From Bacilli bacterium (GTDB lineage: Bacteria > Bacillota_I > Bacilli_A > ML615J-28 > CAG-698), in NCBI GenBank assembly GCA_017962745.1, contig JAGCUR010000007.1:1-64000 (forward strand): DNA of 64,000 nucleotides. Reading direction: 5' to 3'. The notes beneath the pieces were generated by a model. It ran no database searches. It was not told where the DNA came from and saw only the letters and a list, made by a program, of their open reading frames with translations. The position numbers and the translations under genes are program-made. This document shows positions 34,464 through 42,642 of the stretch, in pieces. The number at the start of each line of letters is the position of its first letter. Position 1 is the stretch's first letter.

Positions 34464-35828
34464 ATGCGTATTAGAATTGAAAAAGATGAATTAGGCGAAG
34501 TAGTAATGCCGGCTGAGGTGTATTATGGCATCCATACATATCGCGCTAAAGAAAACTTTCAAATATCAAAAAGACCGATTTGTAGACAAATGATTAAGGG
34601 ACTTGCTATCGTAAAGAAAGCAGCTGCTTATGCGAACTACGATGCGGGCTTAATTACAAAAGAGATTAGAGATGTCATCGCTTTGTGTTGCGATGAGATT
34701 CTAAACGGACGTTTACACGGGCAGTTTGTTACCGACCTTATTCAAGGCGGTGCTGGTTTTGGTATGAATATGAACGCTAATGAAGTAATAGCTAACCGTG
34801 CTAATGAAATGTTAGGTCACGAAAAAGGTGAATACTATCCAGTTCACCCAATTGATCACGTCAACTTATGCCAATCAACTAACGATGTAATAGCAACAGC
34901 GGGTAGAATTGCGGCTTTAAGGCTATCTAAGAAGTTGATTGTGGAGATGAAAAAGCTTAAAGATGCTTATATGCAGAAAGCTGAAGAGTTTAGAAATGCC
35001 TATACTATAGCTAGAACTCACCTAATCGAAAGTGGTCCGATTTCATTTGGAACCATCTTTGATTCACTAGCTAATTCAATTGAACGTGATACGATCAAAC
35101 TAGAAGCGGCAACTAAAGGCTTACTAGAACTTCCACTAGGCGGCACCATTACCGGAACTGGTTTTAATGCAAATGAAGTATATAAAGAAAAAGTATGTAC
35201 ATATGTAGCTAAGTTTACAAGTGAAAAGTTTTATCAATCATCTAACTTAGTAGATACTACTAGACACATTGATGCCTTTGTATGGATGAGTTCAGCACTA
35301 AAGTTATTTGCCATTAACTTAAATAAAGTTGCTAACGATTTTCGCTTAATGAGTACGATCATTGGTAACATTACGATTCCACGTGTACAAGCAGGTAGTA
35401 CAAACTATCCAGGTAGAAGCATCCCAGTTATTTTAGAGATGGTTAACCAAGTAGTTTACTATATTGAAGGAAACGATTTAACTATTGCAAGAAGCGCTGA
35501 AAGTGGTGAACTAGAATTAAATAACACACTACCAATCGTGCTAGCTTGTTTATTTGAAAGCTTGAATTTTGTTAGAAGAACAATTGCCACTTTAAGGAGT
35601 AAGGTTGTAGAAGAAATTAAAGTAAATGAAACTACAATTAATCAAATTCAAGAAAACAATATGTTTGTAGCATATATTACCAGCGAAGTTGGATATCATA
35701 GATGTCTAGAAATTGTTAATAGCTGCGATTGTGCATCGATTGCGGAATACGTAGTTAAAGAAGGAATCATGACAAAAGATCATGTAGATGAAATTTTAGA
35801 TATAATTCATAACAAAAGTAAGGTATAA
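34464..35828 (+). CDS. Divergent aspartase/fumarase-superfamily lyase
   Basis: The 454-residue protein has the whole superfamily frame, closest to aspartate ammonia-lyase: GIHTYRAKENFQIS, NMNANEVIANRANEMLG, DHVNLCQSTNDV (137-141 QSTND), ARTHL (183-187), LPLGGTITGTGFNA. Key positions differ. The substrate loop is GAGFGMNMN (97-105) where aspartases have GAGTSTNMN. The signature loop is GSTNYPGRSIPV (311-322) where GSSxMPGKxNPV is expected. The catalytic Ser of that loop is kept, but the carboxylate-binding Lys is Arg and the Asn is Ile. The reaction is probably an elimination giving a fumarate-like product, with a substrate other than aspartate. GAGAGG precedes the ATG. Confidence 0.82.
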   Translation: MRIRIEKDELGEVVMPAEVYYGIHTYRAKENFQISKRPICRQMIKGLAIVKKAAAYANYDAGLITKEIRDVIALCCDEILNGRLHGQFVTDLIQGGAGFGMNMNANEVIANRANEMLGHEKGEYYPVHPIDHVNLCQSTNDVIATAGRIAALRLSKKLIVEMKKLKDAYMQKAEEFRNAYTIARTHLIESGPISFGTIFDSLANSIERDTIKLEAATKGLLELPLGGTITGTGFNANEVYKEKVCTYVAKFTSEKFYQSSNLVDTTRHIDAFVWMSSALKLFAINLNKVANDFRLMSTIIGNITIPRVQAGSTNYPGRSIPVILEMVNQVVYYIEGNDLTIARSAESGELELNNTLPIVLACLFESLNFVRRTIATLRSKVVEEIKVNETTINQIQENNMFVAYITSEVGYHRCLEIVNSCDCASIAEYVVKEGIMTKDHVDEILDIIHNKSKV

Positions 35829-35868
35829 TTAAGATAAGTTATATATAATGAATAAAAAGGAGATACTT

Positions 35869-36720
35869 ATGGAACAAAAAGAATTAGAAAAAGAAGTATT
35901 AGAAGAAATCAATGCAACTAGCGAAGAGACTCCAGTTGAAGAGGCTCCAGCTGAAGAAGCTGAAGCTCAAGAAGAAGTATTAGAGGCTAGTAGCAGAAAA
36001 GTAGTTGTTAAATTAAATGTCGACTACAGAACTTTAAAATACTATAACGTTTATGTTTTAAAATATGTTAGAAAGTTTTATTGGTTATATGCAATATTCT
36101 TGCTTTTACTTGCTGGTGGACTAGTATATTCAATCATTGTTAAGACTTATATCGTTGTAGCATTAATGGCTGTATTTGCTTTATATTTAGTTTATCAAAT
36201 GTTATCAATCGAAAAGACAATCGATAGACAACTTACAGCTCATTTTATGAGAAGACGTCCTCAAGTGCAAACATACACATTTACTGATGAAGGTATCACA
36301 ATTGATCCTGCTGATGGCGGTGATCCAATTAACTATGAATGGGTATATGTTACTCACATTTATCAAATCCCTCAATTCTATTATTTATATTTGGGTAAAC
36401 AACCAATTATCGTAGATAGAAATGAAGATATGATTATTGAAGGTACAAAAGAAGACTTAGAAGGTATTATTGCTACTCAAGCAACTAAGAAACCATTCAA
36501 GTTACTTGATAAGAACATTTTAAAAGAACCTGTAGAATTCAACTATCCAGATTATGATGCGATGGAAGCAGCTCAAGAAGAACAAAGAGCAGCTATCGAA
36601 AGCGAAGAAAAAGCTGAAGTTGAAGAGACAGTGGAAGCTGAAGCTATCGAAGAAGAAAAGGCTGAAGCAGCAGAACCAGTTGAAGAAGCTGCTGAAGAAA
36701 CTGAAGCTAAAGAGGAATAA
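35869..36720 (+). CDS. YcxB-like membrane protein with acidic tails, paralog 2
   Basis: The 283-residue protein has Glu/Ala-rich termini (about 1-40 and 225-283) and two membrane helices (about 70-90 and 95-115). A C-terminal beta domain with TYTFTDEGITIDPADGG and NYEWVYVTHIYQIPQFYYLYLGKQPIIVDR resembles a YcxB-like domain. AAGGAGATACTT precedes the ATG at 35869; the earlier ATG at 35848 overlaps a TATAAT-like -10 (35844-35849). It is followed after two bases by paralog 3, so the pair probably act together. Confidence 0.72.
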   Translation: MEQKELEKEVLEEINATSEETPVEEAPAEEAEAQEEVLEASSRKVVVKLNVDYRTLKYYNVYVLKYVRKFYWLYAIFLLLLAGGLVYSIIVKTYIVVALMAVFALYLVYQMLSIEKTIDRQLTAHFMRRRPQVQTYTFTDEGITIDPADGGDPINYEWVYVTHIYQIPQFYYLYLGKQPIIVDRNEDMIIEGTKEDLEGIIATQATKKPFKLLDKNILKEPVEFNYPDYDAMEAAQEEQRAAIESEEKAEVEETVEAEAIEEEKAEAAEPVEEAAEETEAKEE

Positions 36721-36722
36721 TA

Positions 36723-37241
36723 GTGGAAACTAAGCAAATCGATGTTTCCTTAGATTATAAAGAAGAAGTCCTTGCGGACTTCTTTAAGTTTCAAATTAAC
36801 GTAAGGCAAAATACTAAATGGCTTTTTATCTTAGCAGCCTTAGTAATAGCTGGTGCTGGGGCAGTAATGTGGTTTGTAATTAAAATACCAGCAGTTGGCA
36901 TTGCTTGCATGATTGTTGCTTTAGTAATAATTGTTAATTACCCATTACAAATGCGCCGTGCGATTAGACGTCAAGATTTTAGAAGATTAAGTAGACCGAA
37001 TCAAAGGCTTAAGATAAACGAAGATAACCTTATTCAATATGATTTAAATGGTAAAGTAACATACGAGTGGGATAAGATTATTGAAGTTTGTGAAACTAAG
37101 AAATATTTTTATTTATATAGTTCTAAATATGGTGCTTTGATTGTACAAAAAAAAGAATTAACTGAAGAGACAGCTAATTCTTTAAGAGAAATAATAATTA
37201 GTAAAAACATTAAAATCAAAAAATATTTATATCATAAGTAG
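36723..37241 (+). CDS. YcxB-like membrane protein, paralog 3 (GTG start)
   Basis: The 172-residue protein has two membrane helices (about 33-52 and 56-73) and a YcxB-like domain, KVTYEWDKIIEVCETKKYFYLYSSKYGALIVQKKEL, very close to paralog 1. Translation starts at GTG, two bases after the previous stop, with AAAGAGG about eight bases upstream. Strong resemblance to the gene at 29434 in a different cluster implies duplication. The function is unknown. Confidence 0.75.
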   Translation: METKQIDVSLDYKEEVLADFFKFQINVRQNTKWLFILAALVIAGAGAVMWFVIKIPAVGIACMIVALVIIVNYPLQMRRAIRRQDFRRLSRPNQRLKINEDNLIQYDLNGKVTYEWDKIIEVCETKKYFYLYSSKYGALIVQKKELTEETANSLREIIISKNIKIKKYLYHK

Positions 37242-37249
37242 GTAGCATT

Positions 37250-38017
37250 ATGAGCGATATTAAATTATATGATTTAAAGAATAATAAACAGATTAAAAGA
37301 TGTAATGTTTTAGATGTTAAACAAATGATTGAAAGGCATCTAAAAGATGTTTTTAAAATCGACTTGTTAGCAAAAGAACTAAAACTAGAAGAAAATAGTA
37401 ATGATGCTATTAGTTATCTAGGATTAGATGAAAACATGCAACTAGTTATAATTGAATATCGCTATGGTAAATTTGGCTCATTAACTAAAAAAGGTTTATT
37501 TTATATCGACTATATTAAAGATCATATTAGTAGATTTAAAATGATTGCTAATGATTATAAGAAAGGAATAGCTGATGCTATTAATTATAATGCTAGATTA
37601 TTAGTATTTTGTGATGATGCTAATAGTTATGATCATTATGCAATTAAACAATTACCTTATACAATTGAGTTAATTCAGATCCATTTATATGATGGATATG
37701 TTGCTTTTGAAAAAGTATATCAAAGTAAAAATATTGATCATTCCTTACTTAAGTTTAATTTAAAAGCACTACCTTATTATGACTTATATAAATATATTAG
37801 TGATTATGTTTTATCTTTAGGTGATGAAGTAATAGAAACAGCTAATAATAACTTTGTATATTTCCGTAAGATCAATACATTTGCATATATGATATTTGAA
37901 AAAGAAATTAAGCTTAGTATTTTATTAGATGGTAAATATGTATCTTATAATATAAGTGATGCAGATGCCTTTGATAAAATAGTTAACATGGTTGAGAAGA
38001 GTTATGATGAATGTTAA
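37250..38017 (+). CDS. Uncharacterised protein, possible PD-(D/E)XK-like fold
   Basis: The 255-residue soluble protein contains ISYLGLDENMQLVIIEYRYG, a hairpin where a strand ends in an acidic-x-basic triplet. It resembles the LxD...LVIIExK core of NucS-like and related restriction-nuclease folds. Here Arg stands where the catalytic Lys is expected, so an inactive or altered enzyme is possible. The rest is alternating helices and strands without motifs. It follows the YcxB-like pair by eight bases and overlaps the pseudouridine synthase gene. The fold assignment is tentative. Confidence 0.55.
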   Translation: MSDIKLYDLKNNKQIKRCNVLDVKQMIERHLKDVFKIDLLAKELKLEENSNDAISYLGLDENMQLVIIEYRYGKFGSLTKKGLFYIDYIKDHISRFKMIANDYKKGIADAINYNARLLVFCDDANSYDHYAIKQLPYTIELIQIHLYDGYVAFEKVYQSKNIDHSLLKFNLKALPYYDLYKYISDYVLSLGDEVIETANNNFVYFRKINTFAYMIFEKEIKLSILLDGKYVSYNISDADAFDKIVNMVEKSYDEC

Positions 38018-38702
38018 TGATTATGTAAAGAGACTTAACATTCTTTATGAAGATAATCACTTAATTGTTTGCGAAAAGTTTGTAAATGTCTTATCACAAA
38101 AAGATATTACAGGGGATGTTGATATGTGTGAAATTGTTAAAGCATATATCAAAGAAAAATATAATAAACCTGGCAATGTCTATTTAGGATTAGTACATCG
38201 CCTTGACCGCCGTGTTGGTGGCGTGATGGTATTTGCGAAGACTAGTAAAGCAGCAAGCAGATTGTCTAGTGCCATATCTAATCATGAAGTAGTTAAAAAA
38301 TACATGTGTATATGCAAAGGCAAGCTAGAAGATAGCGGAAATATTTGCTTAACTATTGCTAAAGATGAGAAGAATAATGTCGCTTATTTTTCTAAAGATG
38401 GTAAAGAAGCAAAACTAAATTACAAACTAATTGGTACTAAGAATAATAATTCAGTAGTTGATGTTGATTTACTAACTGGAAGATATAATCAAATTAGATT
38501 TAGTTTCGCATACATTAAGCATCCGATTCTAAATGATTATAAGTATGATAAATCATGCCCAGTTAATAATAACGAGTTAGCTTTATGGTGCTATTATTTA
38601 GAACTAATTCATCCTGTTATCAAAAAGAAAATGGTATTTAAATTATTACCTAAAGGATTACTTTGGGATGAATACAAACAAATGATTTTGGAATATAAAT
38701 AA
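38007..38702 (+). CDS. RluA-family pseudouridine synthase
   Basis: The protein of about 231 residues has the catalytic HRLDRRVGGVMVFAKT motif. Other family elements are LYEDNHLIVCEKF at the start, KKYMCICKG and VDLLTGRYNQIRFSFAYIKHPIL. It has no S4 domain and is short, as in the RluA/YhcT-type members that modify a few rRNA or tRNA sites. ATG at 38007 is chosen over 38004 and an upstream TTG because GAGAAGAG ends five bases before it. It overlaps the previous gene by 11 bases. The target RNA cannot be inferred. Confidence 0.9.
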   Translation: MNVNDYVKRLNILYEDNHLIVCEKFVNVLSQKDITGDVDMCEIVKAYIKEKYNKPGNVYLGLVHRLDRRVGGVMVFAKTSKAASRLSSAISNHEVVKKYMCICKGKLEDSGNICLTIAKDEKNNVAYFSKDGKEAKLNYKLIGTKNNNSVVDVDLLTGRYNQIRFSFAYIKHPILNDYKYDKSCPVNNNELALWCYYLELIHPVIKKKMVFKLLPKGLLWDEYKQMILEYK

Positions 38703-38727
38703 AAAATGTCCCATCTGGGACATTTTT
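38702..38727. terminator. Bidirectional terminator
   Basis: AAAAATGTCCC (38702-38712) pairs with GGGACATTTTT (38717-38727) around ATCT. It separates the pseudouridine synthase gene from convergent rpmE. Confidence 0.92.
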
Positions 38728-38737
38728 ATATTGTCAA

Positions 38738-38950
38738 TTATTTGTTTTCTTTCTTTTCTAAACGCTTATTGAAACGTTCAACACGACCAGCAGCTTGGAC
38801 GAACTTTTGTTGTCCTGTGTAGAATGGATGACATTTAGAACATGTATCTACACGTAACTCCTTCATTGTTGATCCACTTTCAAAAGTTGCGCCGCATGAT
38901 GTACAAGTAACAGTAACTTTATTGTAAGTTGGATGAATACCTTTTTTCAT
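38738..38950 (-). CDS. rpmE: 50S ribosomal protein L31, zinc-binding form
   Basis: The 70-residue protein has the bL31 pattern: [27 protein letters not shown], a [10 protein letters not shown] motif, and a C-terminal [11 protein letters not shown]. Cys16, Cys19, Cys37 and Cys40 form a zinc site, so this is the C+ type (RpmE rather than YtiA/RpmE2). AAGGAG precedes the ATG. A leader of about 80 nt with two hairpins lies upstream. Confidence 0.96.
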   Translation of the reverse strand: MKKGIHPTYNKVTVTCTSCGATFESGSTMKELRVDTCSKCHPFYTGQQKFVQAAGRVERFNKRLEKKENK

Positions 38951-39033
38951 TTTTTTCTCCTTCCGCCATGATAGATTCGAACCATAGTAAGTTTCTTTTT
39001 ATAAAGAAGGGTTTCTTCTTTAGTTCCTTAAAC
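38951..39033 (-). ncRNA. Structured 5' leader of rpmE (possible L31 autoregulatory leader)
   Basis: From the predicted start near 39027 the leader carries a hairpin, AAAGAAG/CTTCTTT. It then carries a small arm around TATGG-TTCGAATC-TATCA that looks like a tRNA T-arm, ending in GGCGGAAGGAG next to the start codon. Several bacterial groups have L31 leader RNAs that bind the protein. Whether this belongs to one of them must be tested by covariance search. Confidence 0.4.
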
Positions 39034-39062
39034 ATTATACTATAAGTCTCGCCTAATTGCAA
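39034..39062 (-). promoter_or_regulatory. Promoter of rpmE
   Basis: On the minus strand TTGCAA (39062-39057) and TATAAT (39039-39034) are 17 bases apart. Confidence 0.8.
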
Positions 39063-39123
39063 ACATTATTTATTTTTTGTTTTGAATATCACAAAATTTT
39101 ATCTCATCATAATGATTATTGCT

Positions 39124-39152
39124 TTGACTTTTGGCAACCGATATTATACAAT
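39124..39152 (+). promoter_or_regulatory. Promoter of the tdk-tadA operon
   Basis: TTGACT (39124-39129) and TACAAT (39147-39152) are 17 bases apart, upstream of an AATAGGAG ribosome site. Confidence 0.75.
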
Positions 39153-39184
39153 TTTAATAGAAGTAAAATTAATAGGAGTTAGAT

Positions 39185-39757
39185 ATGGATTTACCTTTAC
39201 AAGCTGGTTGGATTGAAGTTATTTGTGGATGCATGTATGCTGGTAAGACAGAAGAATTATTACGTCGTGTACGTCGTATACAATATGCGAAAAAAGAAGT
39301 AGTTTTATTTAAACCAAAAATTGATAATCGCTATAGCGAAGATGCAGTTGTATCACACAATAAGAATCAATTAAAATCGGTTAGCATATCTAAATCAAGT
39401 GAAATATTCAAACATATCACGAAAGAGACATATGCAGTAGCAATCGATGAAGTACAATTCTTCGATAATGATATCGTTAATGTATGTAATAGCTTAGCTG
39501 ATAATGGTATTAGAGTGATTGTAGCAGGACTTGATTGCGACTTTAGAGGCGAACCTTTTGGACCAGTTCCTCAACTACTTGCTAGAGCTGAAGATGTTAC
39601 AAAATTAACTGCTATTTGCCAAGTATGTGGAGCTCCCGCAACACGTACCCAAAGAATTATAAATGGTGAACCTGCTAAGTATTCTGATCCAGTTATTTTA
39701 GTTGGAGCAAAAGAATCATATGAAGCAAGATGCAGACACCATCATATCGTGAAATAA
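39185..39757 (+). CDS. tdk: Thymidine kinase
   Basis: This type II thymidine kinase salvages thymidine to dTMP. The 190-residue protein has the P-loop [17 protein letters not shown], the Asp in AIDEVQFFD, the lasso-type segment and a zinc site whose first half is [13 protein letters not shown], with the last ligands in CRHHH. These are standard for the bacterial TK1-like form. It is followed after one base by tadA. Confidence 0.95.
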   Translation: MDLPLQAGWIEVICGCMYAGKTEELLRRVRRIQYAKKEVVLFKPKIDNRYSEDAVVSHNKNQLKSVSISKSSEIFKHITKETYAVAIDEVQFFDNDIVNVCNSLADNGIRVIVAGLDCDFRGEPFGPVPQLLARAEDVTKLTAICQVCGAPATRTQRIINGEPAKYSDPVILVGAKESYEARCRHHHIVK

Positions 39758-39758
39758 A

Positions 39759-40217
39759 ATGATTAAAGATGATGCATACTATATGCGGATTGCTTTGAAA
39801 GAAGCAAAAAAAGCATATGAAGAAAAAGAAGTTCCTGTTGGGTGCTGTATCGTATGCGATGAGATAGTCATCGCCAAAGGACACAACCTAAGAGAAACTA
39901 AAAAAGATGTTACGATGCATGCGGAAATTGTAGCGATCAAGAAAGCATGCAGCAAGTTAAATAGATGGATACTAGATGATTGCACGATATACATTACAGC
40001 AGAACCATGCTTAATGTGTGCAGGAGCTATTAGCCAAGCAAGAATTAAAAAAATAGTATATGGCGTAGCAAGCCCTAAATATGGTGCATGCGAAAGCGTA
40101 TGTAATGTCATAGATAACCCAAGATTATTTACTAATACAATTATTACTAAAGGTGTTTTAAAAGAAGAAATCGAAAAGATGATGAAAGATTTCTTTATAT
40201 GTCTTCGGAAACAGTAA
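39759..40217 (+). CDS. tadA: tRNA-specific adenosine deaminase TadA
   Basis: TadA deaminates A34 of tRNA-Arg(ACG) to inosine. The 152-residue protein has the cytidine/deoxycytidylate deaminase zinc site: HAE at about 54-56 and PCLMC at about 84-88. It also has EVPVGCCIV, RETKKDVTMHAEI and the C-terminal basic helix typical of TadA. There is no clear ribosome site in the two-base gap after tdk, so translational coupling is likely. The SRP RNA gene begins where this gene ends, a common Firmicutes neighbourhood. Confidence 0.95.
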   Translation: MIKDDAYYMRIALKEAKKAYEEKEVPVGCCIVCDEIVIAKGHNLRETKKDVTMHAEIVAIKKACSKLNRWILDDCTIYITAEPCLMCAGAISQARIKKIVYGVASPKYGACESVCNVIDNPRLFTNTIITKGVLKEEIEKMMKDFFICLRKQ

Positions 40218-40328
40218 TCTCGCTTGATGTACCCATATTCAAGATTAAGTGGTGAACCAGGTCAGGTCGTGACAGAAGCAGCCTTAAGCTTACTTAGTTT
40301 GTGAGTATGGGTACATGAGGCGAGATTA
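40216..40328 (+). ncRNA. ffs: Bacterial small SRP RNA (4.5S-like)
   Basis: AATCTCGC (40216-40223) pairs with GCGAGATT (40320-40327), and a long hairpin continues (GTACCCATA/TATGGGTAC). The apical part contains ACCAGGTCAGG and AGAAGCAGCC, the universal Ffh-binding asymmetric and symmetric loops. The tip reads UGAC where GGAA is usual, flanked by G and A. There is no Alu domain, so it is the short bacterial form of about 110 nt. No terminator follows, and the next gene's ribosome site is 10 bases away. Confidence 0.92.
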
Positions 40329-40349
40329 ATACTATCGGGAGGATTATTT

Positions 40350-42632
40350 ATGAGAATAAATAATTTGAGCAAAATTTATCGTGGAAAATATGATACCGTT
40401 AAAGCCCTTAACGATATGACACTAAACTTTGATGAGAAAGGTTTAGTTTTTATTGTCGGCGTTAGTGGATCAGGTAAATCTACGTTAATGAATATGTTAT
40501 CTGGCATTGATAAACCATCTAATGGTGATGTAATCGTAGGCGGTAAAAGCCTATATGACCAAGAAAATGGCGAAATGTTTGGATACCGTAATTCGTATGT
40601 TGGTTTAATTTTCCAAGACTATAACTTAATAGATGACTTAGATGTATACGATAATATCAAATTACCTCTTGAATTATTAGGCAAAACTGACTTCTCAAAA
40701 GTTGATGAAGTAGCTAAAGCAATTGATATTGAAGATATTCTTCATCACAAAGTTAATGAAATATCATCAGGACAAATGCAAAGAGTTGCAATTGCTAGAG
40801 CACTTGTAAAAGATGCTAATATCATTTTAGCTGACGAACCAACTGGTAACCTAGACTCTACTAATGGCGATATCGTATTAAATTTATTAAAAGAAGTTAG
40901 TAATGAAAAGCTAGTAGTTGTCATTACTCATGATGATTATGCAGCCCATAAATTTGGTGATCGTATTATTGAAATCGAAGATGGTAAGATTTTAAGCGAT
41001 TCAAAACCATTAGCACAAGATTTAGATAATACATTACCAGAGTTTAGACAACCAATTGTTACATTTAAAAATCAAGTTAGATTTACTAAGAGCTTTATTA
41101 AAAGATATCTTGCTAGATCTTTAACTATTTTTATTACATTATTGTTAATCCCAATCATTGGGGCAATCCTAGCTGGATATGGCTTCTTTGATGTAGCTAA
41201 GACATATCAATCTCACCAAAAGAAATATGGTGGCGAATATGTCGTATTAGCTACTGAAAAAAGAGGACTTAATGTATACTTTGATGCCGATTTATATACC
41301 GATACATTTAATGCTTATCCTGGTAGTAAATTAATTCAAGTATTTAATACATCTATTGTCTTTAAAGAAGTTAATGAAACTGATGAAGATTATGATTCAT
41401 TCTATACAAATGAAATCAAACATGTATCAATTTATCAAAATGGTTTCTTCAAGATTGATGGTATGGAACCTACATCTACTGATGAGATCGTAATTACTGA
41501 TTATCTTGAAGCATCGCTAGAACATTATTTAGGCTATACTCCGGATAGACTAAATATTTATGGCCATAACTATGAAATAGTTGGTATCGCTGATACAAAC
41601 TATGAAAAGTTTATCAATGCGGATATGAGTGATGATTTCACGAGAATGGCATTTGAAGATAATATGTATATCTACAATTCAATCATTATGGATGAAGCAA
41701 GTTATGGCGATCCAACTGATTCTAAATCATTTGTACGTAGATGTACTCAATATAAAGAAATATTCTTCTGTAAAAACGTTAATACAGGCGAAACAATGAA
41801 AGATATTGAAATAACAGTTTATACTCAATCTGCTAAGAGTGTTTCTGTTATGTCAACTTCAGTTAGAGGCTACCCAACAATTGGTGGTAAGACTGCATAT
41901 TTCTCTACTGCTTTAATTCAAACATTGGGATTTGGTAATAATTATCGTGGTGCAGTTTCTAAGAATGCCCCAACGATGACATTCTATGATCGTAGTAGAT
42001 GTGCAGCTAACTTCCAAATTGGTGGAGTATTTGAGAGTGATAAATGTGAAATCATTTTAGCTGATTCCACATTCAGAACTTATGCAGTTGATAAAGTAGG
42101 TTATGGCCGCCTAGTCATCTCTACAAACGATAAAAACTACAATAAGATTGTTAATAACGAAAATGTCATCAATAATTCATTCGTTTATGCTAATAGCATT
42201 AACGATCGTATTAAATCGACACGTATTGCGATCTTTGAAGTATTATTTGCTGTACTTGTAATTTTAATTGCTTTTGGTGGATTTATTAATTCATATACTT
42301 TATCAAATGAAAAACGTAAGATTGGTATTAAATATTCTTTAGGTTTATCGAGAAAGAAGATTGTAACACCATATATCTTAGAATACAGTTTATACATTTT
42401 AATTGGTTTTGTAATTAGCTTTGGTATTGCGAAGTTTGGTTTCCCATTTATTTTAAGATTACTTAATATGGCTGATGATTTCGCATATAAAGAAGCTACA
42501 TTCTTCTATATTTCAGTAGCTGTTATTGTTGGCTGGAACTTAACGATAGCTATTATAATGATCGCAAGCTTACTACTCATGATTGCTACAATCATGCGTA
42601 AGAGCCCAGTCGAGATCATTAAGGATATTTAG
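40350..42632 (+). CDS. ABC transporter with fused ATPase and FtsX-type permease (1)
   Basis: The 760-residue chain starts with an ABC ATPase of the MacB/LolD type: Walker A GVSGSGKST near 38-46, Q-loop FQDYNLID, signature SSGQMQRVAIARAL, Walker B IILADEPTGNLD. Four membrane helices follow: one near 252-275, then an extracellular domain of about 340 residues, then three near 625-648, 672-698 and 715-745, as in FtsX permeases. Fused forms act as half-exporters, typically for peptides, lipoproteins or bacitracin-like compounds. A second fused protein follows after 10 bases. GGGAGGATT precedes the ATG. The substrate is unknown. Confidence 0.85.
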   Translation: MRINNLSKIYRGKYDTVKALNDMTLNFDEKGLVFIVGVSGSGKSTLMNMLSGIDKPSNGDVIVGGKSLYDQENGEMFGYRNSYVGLIFQDYNLIDDLDVYDNIKLPLELLGKTDFSKVDEVAKAIDIEDILHHKVNEISSGQMQRVAIARALVKDANIILADEPTGNLDSTNGDIVLNLLKEVSNEKLVVVITHDDYAAHKFGDRIIEIEDGKILSDSKPLAQDLDNTLPEFRQPIVTFKNQVRFTKSFIKRYLARSLTIFITLLLIPIIGAILAGYGFFDVAKTYQSHQKKYGGEYVVLATEKRGLNVYFDADLYTDTFNAYPGSKLIQVFNTSIVFKEVNETDEDYDSFYTNEIKHVSIYQNGFFKIDGMEPTSTDEIVITDYLEASLEHYLGYTPDRLNIYGHNYEIVGIADTNYEKFINADMSDDFTRMAFEDNMYIYNSIIMDEASYGDPTDSKSFVRRCTQYKEIFFCKNVNTGETMKDIEITVYTQSAKSVSVMSTSVRGYPTIGGKTAYFSTALIQTLGFGNNYRGAVSKNAPTMTFYDRSRCAANFQIGGVFESDKCEIILADSTFRTYAVDKVGYGRLVISTNDKNYNKIVNNENVINNSFVYANSINDRIKSTRIAIFEVLFAVLVILIAFGGFINSYTLSNEKRKIGIKYSLGLSRKKIVTPYILEYSLYILIGFVISFGIAKFGFPFILRLLNMADDFAYKEATFFYISVAVIVGWNLTIAIIMIASLLLMIATIMRKSPVEIIKDI

Positions 42633-42642
42633 GAGGTGGATT

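Noticed and set aside
38968-38995. tRNA or tRNA fragment upstream of rpmE
   Set aside because: Only a T-arm-like TTCGAA hairpin is present; no acceptor, D arm or anticodon arm can be drawn, so it is described as a leader.
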